Source: JAKZSU01 sp047517485
GTDB taxonomy: Bacteria > Pseudomonadota > Alphaproteobacteria > UBA7887
Reading direction: 5' to 3'
Length of the DNA stretch: 7,132 nt
NCBI GenBank assembly: GCA_047517485.1
Contig: JAKZSU010000062.1
Span: 1 to 7,132 of the forward strand
The notes under the pieces are model-generated. The model was not told the DNA's origin. It was given only the letters and a program-made list of their open reading frames with translations, and did not search any database. Every line of letters starts with the position of its first letter. The stretch's first letter is position 1. Of this stretch, positions 1 to 5,534 are shown one piece after another. Both the position numbers and the translations under genes were made by a program.

Positions 1-186
1 CGATCGCCCGAGTTGAACCCGGTGGAGAATGTCTGGCAATTCATGCGCGACAACTGGTTGTCGAACCGGATCTTCAAATCCTACGAAGACATCGTCGCGC
101 TGTGCTGCCAAGCCTGGAACAACCTCATCGACCAACCATGGTAGATCATGTCCCTCGGCATGCGCAAATGGGCGCATGGGTTCTGA
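1..186 (+). pseudogene. IS630-family transposase, C-terminal fragment with in-frame stop
   Basis: Frame 1 reads RSPELNPVENVWQFMRDNW and so on. This is the last catalytic block of the IS630/Tc1-mariner DDE domain; the glutamate of NPVE is the third acidic residue of the DDE triad. The family usually ends in a QPW-x-IMS...WAHGF tail. Here that tail is present in frame, but the codon after QPW is TAG (142-144), where family members have a basic residue. Fourteen more codons follow up to TGA at 184-186. The protein is therefore cut 14-15 residues early, or the gene is decaying. The stop falls after the catalytic glutamate, so residual activity cannot be excluded. The N-terminal helix-turn-helix region and the first two aspartates lie upstream of the window. 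Confidence 0.8.
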
Positions 187-205
187 TCAATGACCGTTGG
201 TATTA
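1..205 (+). mobile_element. IS630-family insertion sequence, right (3') end, cut by window start
   Basis: The element is identified by its transposase C-terminus (see the pseudogene at 1-186). After the usual stop at 184-186 there are about 15 bases and then GACCGTTGGTATTA, a plausible terminal repeat ending in TA. IS630 elements target TA dinucleotides. The left end lies outside the window, so the inverted repeat cannot be paired and the exact boundary (TA at 201-202 or 204-205) is an inference. The end does not match the terminal repeats of the small element at 3705-3855. Confidence 0.7.
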
Positions 206-233
206 GGGCTATCGACCGCGAAAGGGTAGAGCC

Positions 234-395
234 TCAGGACCGCAAGACGTATTCGAGTTCCCATTTCAGGGTTACGTCGGCGGCGGCGCGGGTTTGACCG
301 AACATTGGGCCGAGCTGGTGCTTCTGGTTGGCGCCCGATGATAATTCATGCCATTCTCGGGGGTCGGGGGAACTGAATTCGAGTCTAGACCGGCT
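234..395 (-). pseudogene. Possible C-terminal remnant of an unidentified gene
   Basis: On the minus strand one frame is open from 395 to a TGA at 236-234 and encodes 53 residues with no plausible start at its head. It contains the stretches DPREWHELSSGANQKHQLGP and ADVTLKWELEYVL. The alternating hydrophobic/polar ending looks like a terminal beta-strand, and the composition is less arginine- and proline-rich than typical shadow frames here. It lies between the IS630 end and the glycosyltransferase stop and overlaps that gene's last codons, so it may be the tail of a gene truncated by rearrangement. I do not recognise the family. It could also be a chance open frame in GC-rich DNA. Confidence 0.25.
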
Positions 396-402
396 CTAGA
401 CT
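382..402 (-). other. Stem-loop over the stop codon of the GT87 gene
   Basis: Positions 382-389 (AGTCTAGA) pair perfectly with 395-402 (TCTAGACT) around the 5-base loop CCGGC. The TAG stop of the glycosyltransferase (387-385) lies inside the stem. No T-run follows on the minus strand, so this is not a convincing intrinsic terminator. It could stabilise the 3' end of the transcript or be incidental. Confidence 0.3.
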
Positions 403-1590
403 GCGGCGTGCGCGCAGCGTGGCGATCGTCAGGGTCGCCGCGATCGCGAGAAACCCGACTTGAAGGTGAGTGACCCCGGCGATCGGCGCGGCGATCAATG
501 GCGCGATCCAGACCAGACCGAGGGCGATCTGTTCGCGTCCCGACCATGGGCGCCGCGTGCTATCCGCGACTAGCAGCGCCAGGGGAATCGCGAGCAGCGC
601 GAGATCGTGATCGTTGAGGTGGGGGGAGACCAATAGCGAGGCGCTGACCAGGATCGCCGAGGCCAGCGCCAGGCCGACCCGACCGTTCCACCATGCCCAG
701 GCCACCGCGCCGGCGGCGAGGCCGGCGACCAGCAGATGGCCGGCATAAGCGATGGCGGACTCGACGCCGATCATTCGCAGGGCAACGAACAGGCTCGGCA
801 TCTTCTGCCACGGCAGATCGCCGGCGTCGAGCACCGCCGAGGCAAACCCCATGTTCTCGAAGAACCCGACCCAGGCCGCTGTGCCGAAGGCGACAATCGA
901 CAGGCCGACCAGCGCGACCGTGGTCACCGCCGCGGCGATGAACGCGGTCCAGCGCCGCGCGCACAATAGCGCCAGCGGCAGCAGTAGGCCGAGGGTCGGC
1001 TTGAAGGTCAATAGTCCGATCAGCACCCCGGCCAGCGCCGGTCGGCGGTCGAGCAATAGCAGAGCGCCACCGAACAGGGCGGCGACGAATAGGCCGTTCT
1101 GGCCTTGCACGATATTGAGATAGACGCCGGGGAACGCGAAGGTTAGCCACAGCGCATAGGGCGCCGGCGCGAGGCGGGCGAGCACCGCGGCGAAGGCGGC
1201 GAGCCCGAGCGCGCACCAGACGATCCACGCGAGCCAGTACGGCATCAGCGCCAGGGGGGCGACGAAAAGCTGAAAAATCGGCGGATAGGACCAGATGAAT
1301 TCGGACTGGTTGGCGGGCACCGCGGCCCGCGAGGCGGCGAGAATTTGATCCGGCTGATAGGCCGCTTCCGGCGTCCCCTCGAGGGTCAGGTGCGAGGCGC
1401 TCCAGAAGGTGATGAAGTCGGCGCCGAGGACCTGGCCGGTCGGGTCGATCATATCGCTCGAACGCACCACCCAGAACAAGGTGATGACAATATAGCCGGC
1501 AATGAAGAAATACGGATAGAGGCGGCGATGCGGCGCGGCGAGAAAGCGCGAGACCGCGGCCGGATCGATCGCGCCGGGGGCGTCAGGCAC
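385..1590 (-). CDS. GT87-family (DUF2029) polytopic membrane glycosyltransferase
   Basis: This 401-residue protein is almost entirely hydrophobic helices joined by short loops. The first helix is at about residues 26-42. It is followed by a periplasmic-type loop with GADFITFWSASHL around Asp58, the GT87 hallmark where an acidic residue serves as catalytic base in characterised GT-C relatives such as PimE. Loops with YPPIFQL and GQNGLF are also typical of DUF2029. The family transfers a sugar from a polyprenyl-phosphate donor to a glycan or lipid acceptor on the outer face of the inner membrane; the acceptor here is unknown. The start is GTG at 1590-1588. It overlaps the stop of the upstream GT2 gene (GTGCCTGA, 8 bp), which implies translational coupling and one operon. 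The length is normal for the family and no defect is visible. Confidence 0.85.
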   Translation of the reverse strand: MPDAPGAIDPAAVSRFLAAPHRRLYPYFFIAGYIVITLFWVVRSSDMIDPTGQVLGADFITFWSASHLTLEGTPEAAYQPDQILAASRAAVPANQSEFIWSYPPIFQLFVAPLALMPYWLAWIVWCALGLAAFAAVLARLAPAPYALWLTFAFPGVYLNIVQGQNGLFVAALFGGALLLLDRRPALAGVLIGLLTFKPTLGLLLPLALLCARRWTAFIAAAVTTVALVGLSIVAFGTAAWVGFFENMGFASAVLDAGDLPWQKMPSLFVALRMIGVESAIAYAGHLLVAGLAAGAVAWAWWNGRVGLALASAILVSASLLVSPHLNDHDLALLAIPLALLVADSTRRPWSGREQIALGLVWIAPLIAAPIAGVTHLQVGFLAIAATLTIATLRARRSLEPV

Positions 1591-2641
1591 GCCGGGCGCC
1601 GGGTATCGTCGACCGGGTGGCGCGCGTCCACAGCGCGCCGACCAGGGCGCCGGAGGTGGCGGCGATCAACCCATCGACCTCGTGGCGATCCAACAAGATC
1701 GCCAACCACACGTTTGTGAGTAATCCCGGCACCGCGGCCACCGCGAGTTTCGCCACGGCGCCGAACGCGGCACCTCGTTCGGTGAGCCACAGGGTCGCGG
1801 CCAGGCACAGGGACGCGGCGAGCGCTTGAGACGCCACGAACGACACGTCGGCGCCGCTTCGGAGAACGGCAAAAACCGTCACATGAAAGGCGACGCTCAG
1901 CATCACGCCGCAGGCCATGGCGATATAGGCGATCGGCACCACCTGGCCGATCATCTTGTCGGCGATCATCGCGGCGAAGGCGACCATCACCGTCGCGTCG
2001 AGCTTGCTCTCGCCGGAGTGGCGTTCGCGAAACCGCATCGGCACGTCTTCGAAGGCGAGCGGGCGTTCGGCGGAGGCGAAAATATCGAGCAGAATCTTGA
2101 ACCCGGTTCCGCTCAAGCCGTGCACGACCTCGTCGCGCAACCCGTGTCGCAGCAGGAAGAAGCCGCTGAGCGGATCGCTTAAATCCGCCTTGGCGACGAT
2201 CCGCGACAGGCCGTTGCCGACGCGGCTCAGCGCGCGCCGCGCGCTCGACAGGCCCTCGGGGCGGTCGGTACCGGCGAAGCGGCTGGCGACGACTATATCG
2301 AGATTGTGGTCGCGGGCGCGCGCGAGCATGTCGGGGATCACCGATTCGTCATGCTGCAGATCGCCGTCCATCACCACGATGAACGGAGAGTTCGCGGTCA
2401 TCATGCCTTCGATCGCCGCGCTCGACAGACCGCGGCGGCCAACGCGGACGATCAGGCGCACATTGTTACGCGCCGCGGCGGCGCGGCGAACCGCGTCGGC
2501 GGTGCCGTCGGTCGAGTCGTCATCGACGAAGACCACCTCCCACGCCATCGCGGCAAGCGCCGCCTCGAGACGTTCGAGCAACACCTCGATGTTGCCGGCC
2601 TCGTTGAGCGTTGGCACGACAATTGTTAATTCGTAAACCAT
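1583..2641 (-). CDS. GT2-family polyprenyl-phosphate sugar synthase (DPM1-like) with GtrA-like membrane domain
   Basis: The protein has 352 residues from the ATG at 2641-2639. Residues 1-220 form a GT-A fold: VVPTLNEAGNI (8-18), VDDDSTDGT (39-47) and the metal/nucleotide-binding MDGDLQHDE (91-99). SDPLSGFF (155-162) and FRERHSGESKL (204-214) are typical of dolichol-phosphate mannosyltransferases. Residues about 232-338 hold four hydrophobic segments resembling a GtrA-type membrane domain. The expected reaction is transfer of a hexose from a nucleotide sugar to polyprenyl phosphate at the cytoplasmic membrane face. Downstream, the overlapping GT87 gene could use this lipid-linked sugar. In-frame ATGs exist upstream as far as 2818, but the GT2 fold begins right after 2641, so the shorter start is preferred. 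AAGG lies immediately against that ATG, so initiation may be weak or leaderless. Confidence 0.88.
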   Translation of the reverse strand: MVYELTIVVPTLNEAGNIEVLLERLEAALAAMAWEVVFVDDDSTDGTADAVRRAAAARNNVRLIVRVGRRGLSSAAIEGMMTANSPFIVVMDGDLQHDESVIPDMLARARDHNLDIVVASRFAGTDRPEGLSSARRALSRVGNGLSRIVAKADLSDPLSGFFLLRHGLRDEVVHGLSGTGFKILLDIFASAERPLAFEDVPMRFRERHSGESKLDATVMVAFAAMIADKMIGQVVPIAYIAMACGVMLSVAFHVTVFAVLRSGADVSFVASQALAASLCLAATLWLTERGAAFGAVAKLAVAAVPGLLTNVWLAILLDRHEVDGLIAATSGALVGALWTRATRSTIPGARRA

Positions 2642-2687
2642 CCTTGGTACTAAATATGGCGTAGGCTGGGCGCGGGCAACGTGTGCG

Positions 2688-2716
2688 TTGACCGCGGCCG
2701 ACCGGCGCCGCATTGT
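2688..2716 (+). promoter_or_regulatory. Candidate sigma70-type promoter for the class II aldolase gene
   Basis: TTGACC at 2688-2693 matches the -35 consensus at five of six positions. A 17-base spacer leads to CATTGT at 2711-2716, which keeps the conserved A2 and T6 of a -10 box. Transcription would start near 2723, about 25 bases before the ATG. This lies in the 106-bp divergent gap between the glycosyltransferase operon and the aldolase gene. It is a prediction by eye only. Confidence 0.4.
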
Positions 2717-2747
2717 GCGCCCATCGCGGTAGAGGTCGGAGCAAGTC

Positions 2748-3524
2748 ATGGAAAAGGTTGCGGTGGCGTCGGATCGAGATGTAGCCGAGCCGTCGGCGGA
2801 GGAACGCAAAATCCGCATCGAGCTCGCCGCGGTCTATCGGATATTCGCCCGCATGGGGCTGGACGATCTGATCTACACCCACATCTCCGCCCGGTTGCCA
2901 GGGGACGAGCCGCGCTTCCTGATCAATCCGTTCGGCTTGATGTACGAAGAAGTATGCGCGTCGAACCTGGTCGAGATCGATCTCGACGGAAACCCGGTGC
3001 ACGCGGACTCCTATCCGGTGAACCACGCCGGGTTCGTCATTCACGGCGCGTTTCACGGCGGCACCGAGGGCGCCGACTGCGTCATCCACCTGCATTCGGA
3101 CGACGGGTGCGCGGTAGCCGGGCGCCAGGACGGTTTGCTGCCGGTCAGCCAGTTTTACTTTTTCTCCGGCGGCGGCGTCGCCTATCACGATTACGAGGGC
3201 TTGGCGCTCGACGCGGAAGAGAAGACCCGGCTGGTCAGTCATCTCGGCGATAAGAAGTGGATGGTGTTGCGGAATCACGGGTTGCTCACCGTGGGCCGCA
3301 CCGTCGCCGAAGCCTTTTTTCACATGTACAATTTCGAAAGGGCGTGCCGCATCCAGATGCGGGCGATGGCGGGCGGCGCCGGTCTGCAAATCCCGCCGCC
3401 GGCGGTCCAGGCGAAGACCGAGGCGCAACGCCCGGTCGGGCTTGATCTGGGGGCATGGGGCGAACGGGAGCTCGCCGCGTGGATGCGTAAACTCGACCGC
3501 GAAGAGCCGGATTACCGAGACTAA
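2748..3524 (+). CDS. Class II aldolase/adducin-family protein
   Basis: The 258-residue protein has a full-length AraD/FucA fold. Visible features are THISARLPG (44-52), the metal-ligand pair in IHLHSD (His114, His116) and a third histidine in RNHGLLTVG (His177). GLLPVSQFYFF (129-139) is typical of the adducin-like branch. Where L-fuculose-1-phosphate aldolase has its catalytic glutamate (E73 in FucA), this protein has VNHAGFVIHGAFH with no glutamate. That is usual for this branch, whose substrate is generally unknown. It is probably a cytosolic zinc-dependent lyase or decarboxylase, or a non-aldol relative; no substrate can be read from the sequence. The ATG is chosen because GGAG at 2738-2741 sits six bases upstream. 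The gene stands alone, divergent from the glycosyltransferase operon. Confidence 0.88.
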   Translation: MEKVAVASDRDVAEPSAEERKIRIELAAVYRIFARMGLDDLIYTHISARLPGDEPRFLINPFGLMYEEVCASNLVEIDLDGNPVHADSYPVNHAGFVIHGAFHGGTEGADCVIHLHSDDGCAVAGRQDGLLPVSQFYFFSGGGVAYHDYEGLALDAEEKTRLVSHLGDKKWMVLRNHGLLTVGRTVAEAFFHMYNFERACRIQMRAMAGGAGLQIPPPAVQAKTEAQRPVGLDLGAWGERELAAWMRKLDREEPDYRD

Positions 3525-3544
3525 ATCCAAGCCGCTCCGACCCA

Positions 3545-3562
3545 GTGTGACGGCGATCACAC
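3545..3562. promoter_or_regulatory. Perfect CRP-type palindrome (TGTGA-N6-TCACA)
   Basis: GTGTGA at 3545-3550 and TCACAC at 3557-3562 are perfect inverted repeats around CGGCGA. This matches the E. coli CRP half-site consensus and spacing exactly. It lies 20 bases after the aldolase stop and upstream of the 361-residue gene, from which a mobile element now separates it by an extra 159 bp. It may be an operator for a CRP/FNR-family regulator. Alternatively, the same bases form a 6-bp stem with a 6-base loop that could protect or terminate the aldolase transcript, although no T-run follows. Confidence 0.4.
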
Positions 3563-3696
3563 ATTGGCCATCGAACCCGCTCGCGCGCGCTTAAAAACGA
3601 TGCCGACGTGGGCGAATATGGTCACTGCGCTATCTTGTTTTTGAAGTCTCGCGACACCGCGTGAGCGCAAGGGGAGCGGACCGAAGGGTCATCGAA

Positions 3697-3704
3697 TTTC
3701 GAGA
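3697..3704 (+). repeat. Left 8-bp direct repeat (TTTCGAGA), putative target-site duplication
   Basis: TTTCGAGA directly abuts the left terminal inverted repeat of the 151-bp element. The identical octamer at 3856-3863 abuts the right one. This is what a transposition event leaves. A TA duplication just inside these bases is the competing reading. Confidence 0.6.
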
Positions 3705-3855
3705 ATAGGGTATCCACTTAGCTCTCGTGATTGTGAAATTTACCTTTGTTTCCAATGCGATACGAGTGGGTCGAAATAAGGCCGTACATCGGTGTTTTCT
3801 TGCGTGTTTTCAACACGCTACGCGACCGGATGGGAGAGCGAAGTGGGTACCCTAT
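3705..3855 (+). mobile_element. 151-bp MITE-like element, complete copy
   Basis: The left end (3705-3726, beginning ATAGGGTATCCACTTAG) is an inverted repeat of the right end (3834-3855, ending CCCTAT) with 20 of 22 positions matching. TTTCGAGA flanks it directly on both sides. The interior encodes no transposase and has no sizeable open frame of its own. It contains a 7-bp hairpin at 3802-3818. A second copy lies at 6994-7132 with one difference. Short length, paired ends, target duplication and a second nearby copy together define a non-autonomous element that would need a transposase elsewhere in the genome. The family is uncertain: the 8-bp duplication excludes an IS630 mechanism, while TAGGG...CCCTA with a TA duplication would fit one. 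It lies just upstream of the ATG of the 361-residue gene. Confidence 0.82.
3802..3818. repeat. Internal hairpin of the MITE-like element
   Basis: GCGTGTT (3802-3808) pairs perfectly with AACACGC (3812-3818) around TTC. In the second copy (7091-7107) the single base difference, C to T at 7092, turns a C-G pair into a T-G (G-U in RNA) pair, so folding is largely kept. Confidence 0.5.
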
Positions 3856-3863
3856 TTTCGAGA
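3856..3863 (+). repeat. Right 8-bp direct repeat (TTTCGAGA), putative target-site duplication
   Basis: This is identical to 3697-3704 and abuts the right inverted repeat. It lies one base upstream of the ATG at 3865. Confidence 0.6.
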
Positions 3864-3864
3864 T

Positions 3865-4950
3865 ATGGCGCAAGAAGAAATGGAAGCGCCGGCGGTCGAG
3901 TCCGAAGCGCCGGCGGCTGAGCGGGAACTCCCAACAGAAGTGACTTTCGAGCATTCCGTGTTTAATCGGGTCGATGACGGCGTGTTTCGCCTATCTCCCG
4001 ACGGCGAGGCGGTTTTCGCGATGCGGATCGGCGAGACCGAGGCCTCGCTTTCCTTGCCCGGCATCCGCCGGGAATTCGGCATAGAGGAAGGCTCTGCCGA
4101 CGCGATCATGCTCGACCTGGTCATCGACGCGCTCAAGTTCGTACAAGCTCTGCGGATAGGCGACCCGGTCCCGAAAGAGCTGCTCACCGGTGAGCCGTCG
4201 TGGGACATTCAGGCCGAGCATATGGTGCTCGCGCAGCAGCGCCTGTCGATGCAGTTGGTGACCTGGGTGACCGGCGAAGAGATATTGATCACCGATCCCG
4301 ACCAGCTGTTGCAAGTCGCCGCCGACGATCTCACCAAAAAGCGGATCAACGAAGCCATCGGTGTGGCGGCGGAAGAGCTTGGTTTTGCCGGCGACAAAGA
4401 AAAGGTCCTGGCCCTGATCGAAAACTTGGCGGTTGATTTGGCGCCGATAGAGGCGCTGCGCGATCGCTTCTCGGAAGTGCTCGAAATTCGCGGCAAGGTT
4501 CAAGTTTTGCGGCGGATTTTCCGCAAGGAGATGAGCGCGCTCGAACTCGCCGACTCGGTAATCCGCCTGATGGACGTCGCGATCGGCGAGTTCAATGAAC
4601 GATTTTCCGACATCGACGCCCATACCAGCGAGATCATTTCCGCATTGCGCAATATGGACGAACAAAAAGAGTACATCCGAGAACAGCGCGACGATCTCTA
4701 CTGTCGCTTGTTTGTCTGGGACGAGACGCTAGCGGATTGGCGGGGCATGCAGCCCGGCGAGGCCGAGGGCGCCGCCGATCTCCTGCGCACGACGTATCGT
4801 TTCCTGTCGCCGCGTTACATGACGGTGGACGAATGGACGCTGATGAGTCAGATCCAGCCGGGCGGCGGCCAGGACGATTTCAATGTCACGGAAGTGGTCG
4901 ACCGCAAGTCAGGCGGCACTGGCAAGCTGCAAACCGGAATGAGCTGGTAG
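3865..4950 (+). CDS. Conserved-looking protein of unknown function (361 aa)
   Basis: I do not recognise this protein. From the ATG at 3865 it begins with an acidic, alanine/proline/glutamate-rich stretch (1-25). A compact mixed region follows (about 26-115), with FRLSPDGEAVFAMRIGE and an LPGIRREFGIEEG segment. Residues about 145-285 are mainly charged amphipathic helix, with possible coiled coil around 195-280. A C-terminal part has SPRYMTVDEWTLMSQI (315-330), then a glycine-rich tail. No signal peptide, membrane helix or enzyme motif is seen, so it is probably cytosolic. Codon use matches a genuine gene. The start is uncertain. The MITE-like element ends 9 bases before this ATG and no good ribosome-binding site lies in front. 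The frame runs back through the element to an ATG at 3727, whose residues are element-derived. A second in-frame ATG is at 3880. The gene converges on nfeD with a 20-bp gap. Confidence 0.8.
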   Translation: MAQEEMEAPAVESEAPAAERELPTEVTFEHSVFNRVDDGVFRLSPDGEAVFAMRIGETEASLSLPGIRREFGIEEGSADAIMLDLVIDALKFVQALRIGDPVPKELLTGEPSWDIQAEHMVLAQQRLSMQLVTWVTGEEILITDPDQLLQVAADDLTKKRINEAIGVAAEELGFAGDKEKVLALIENLAVDLAPIEALRDRFSEVLEIRGKVQVLRRIFRKEMSALELADSVIRLMDVAIGEFNERFSDIDAHTSEIISALRNMDEQKEYIREQRDDLYCRLFVWDETLADWRGMQPGEAEGAADLLRTTYRFLSPRYMTVDEWTLMSQIQPGGGQDDFNVTEVVDRKSGGTGKLQTGMSW

Positions 4951-4970
4951 TGGATAGACTCTAACGCGGC

Positions 4971-5471
4971 CTATCTGGCGTCCGATGCGGCGTCCGATGC
5001 GGCGTCCGACGCGGCGTCCGCGCCGGTGGGTTCGACCTTCAGGATTGTGCCATCGATGCCGGTGACCCGCACTTCGGTTCCGACCGGCAAATCGTCGCCT
5101 GTCACCAACCATTGGGTATCGCCGACACGCACTTTGCCGCGGCCGTTGGCGAGCGGCGCGACCAGGGTAACCACGCGGCCGATATTTTGTTCGCCACGGC
5201 GGTTGAGACCGGGGTGATCGGTTTCTTGCGCACTCGGCCGCCATACTTTGCGACCGACGTAGATGGCGATTACGGACAGAACCGAGAAAAATAGTATCTG
5301 ATATTGCCAATCGAATGCGGGGGCGAAGAAGACCACCACGCCGGTAATCCCGGCTGATACGCCCAACCACAAGAAGAATGTCCCCGGGATCAGCATCTCG
5401 AGCGCGACCAGACCGACGCCGGCAATCCACCAATGCCAATATTGTAGCTCGGTAAAAAAGCTGTCTGTCAT
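4971..5471 (-). CDS. nfeD: NfeD-family membrane protein, partner of the SPFH protein
   Basis: This 166-residue short-form NfeD has three hydrophobic stretches (about 14-30, 31-51 and 57-73). A soluble OB-fold domain follows at about 95-148 (IGRVVTLVAPLANGRGKVRV ... GTEVRVTGIDGTILKVEP). Short NfeD proteins sit in the membrane with the OB domain in the cytoplasm and are nearly always encoded beside an SPFH/stomatin protein, as here, 63 bp downstream of qmcA. The tail DAASDAASDAASDAR is encoded by a 12-bp tandem repeat. The ATG at 5471 is the first possible start, since an in-frame TAA precedes it at 5477-5475. The AGGAG at 5489-5485 is 13 bases away, which is unusually long. Between them is a four-codon frame (ATG at 5482) whose TGA overlaps this ATG. 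The role is probably envelope stress response or membrane-domain organisation. Confidence 0.88.
   Translation of the reverse strand: MTDSFFTELQYWHWWIAGVGLVALEMLIPGTFFLWLGVSAGITGVVVFFAPAFDWQYQILFFSVLSVIAIYVGRKVWRPSAQETDHPGLNRRGEQNIGRVVTLVAPLANGRGKVRVGDTQWLVTGDDLPVGTEVRVTGIDGTILKVEPTGADAASDAASDAASDAR
4977..5020 (-). repeat. 12-bp tandem repeat at the 3' end of nfeD
   Basis: GGCGTCCGATGC occurs at 4977-4988 and 4989-5000, then GGCGTCCGACGC at 5001-5012, then a partial unit GGCGTCCG at 5013-5020. That is about 3.7 units with one substitution. The unit is a multiple of three, so changes in copy number would lengthen or shorten the Asp-Ala-Ala-Ser tail without breaking the frame. Confidence 0.85.
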
Positions 5472-5534
5472 GATTTAGCCATATCTCCTATCGCGGTCTC
5501 GGAATCCAACAAAAAACGCTCGACGTCATGGCCG

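Noticed and set aside
1..205. The IS630 copy as source of the transposase for the 151-bp element
   Set aside because: Its visible end (GACCGTTGGTATTA) does not resemble the ATAGGGTATCCACTT ends of the small element, so it is unlikely to mobilise it.
382..402. Intrinsic terminator for the glycosyltransferase operon
   Set aside because: The stem is perfect but no T-run follows on the minus strand, so it is reported only as a stem-loop.
2642..2818. Longer N-terminus for the GT2 protein from the ATG at 2818
   Set aside because: The extra 59 residues have no GT2 similarity and would overlap the aldolase promoter and start. The fold begins directly after the ATG at 2641.
2520..3560. A 346-residue open frame on the minus strand opposite the aldolase gene
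   Set aside because: It is an antisense shadow of the GC-rich aldolase gene and runs into the GT2 gene. Its sequence has low-complexity shadow character, and the plus-strand protein has clear family motifs.
3731..3760. An outward promoter in the mobile element driving the 361-residue gene
   Set aside because: TTGTGA at 3731-3736 could be a -35 box, but no acceptable -10 lies 16-18 bases downstream.
3991..4665. A 224-residue minus-strand frame opposite the unknown gene
   Set aside because: It is a shadow: the plus strand has better coding composition and a full-length frame.
4953..4975. Bidirectional terminator between the convergent unknown gene and nfeD
   Set aside because: GATAG and CTATC pair only five bases across a 13-base loop, with no T-tracts on either strand.
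4977..5020. Tandem units read as a short CRISPR array
   Set aside because: Units are 12 bp, contiguous without spacers, and lie in frame inside nfeD.
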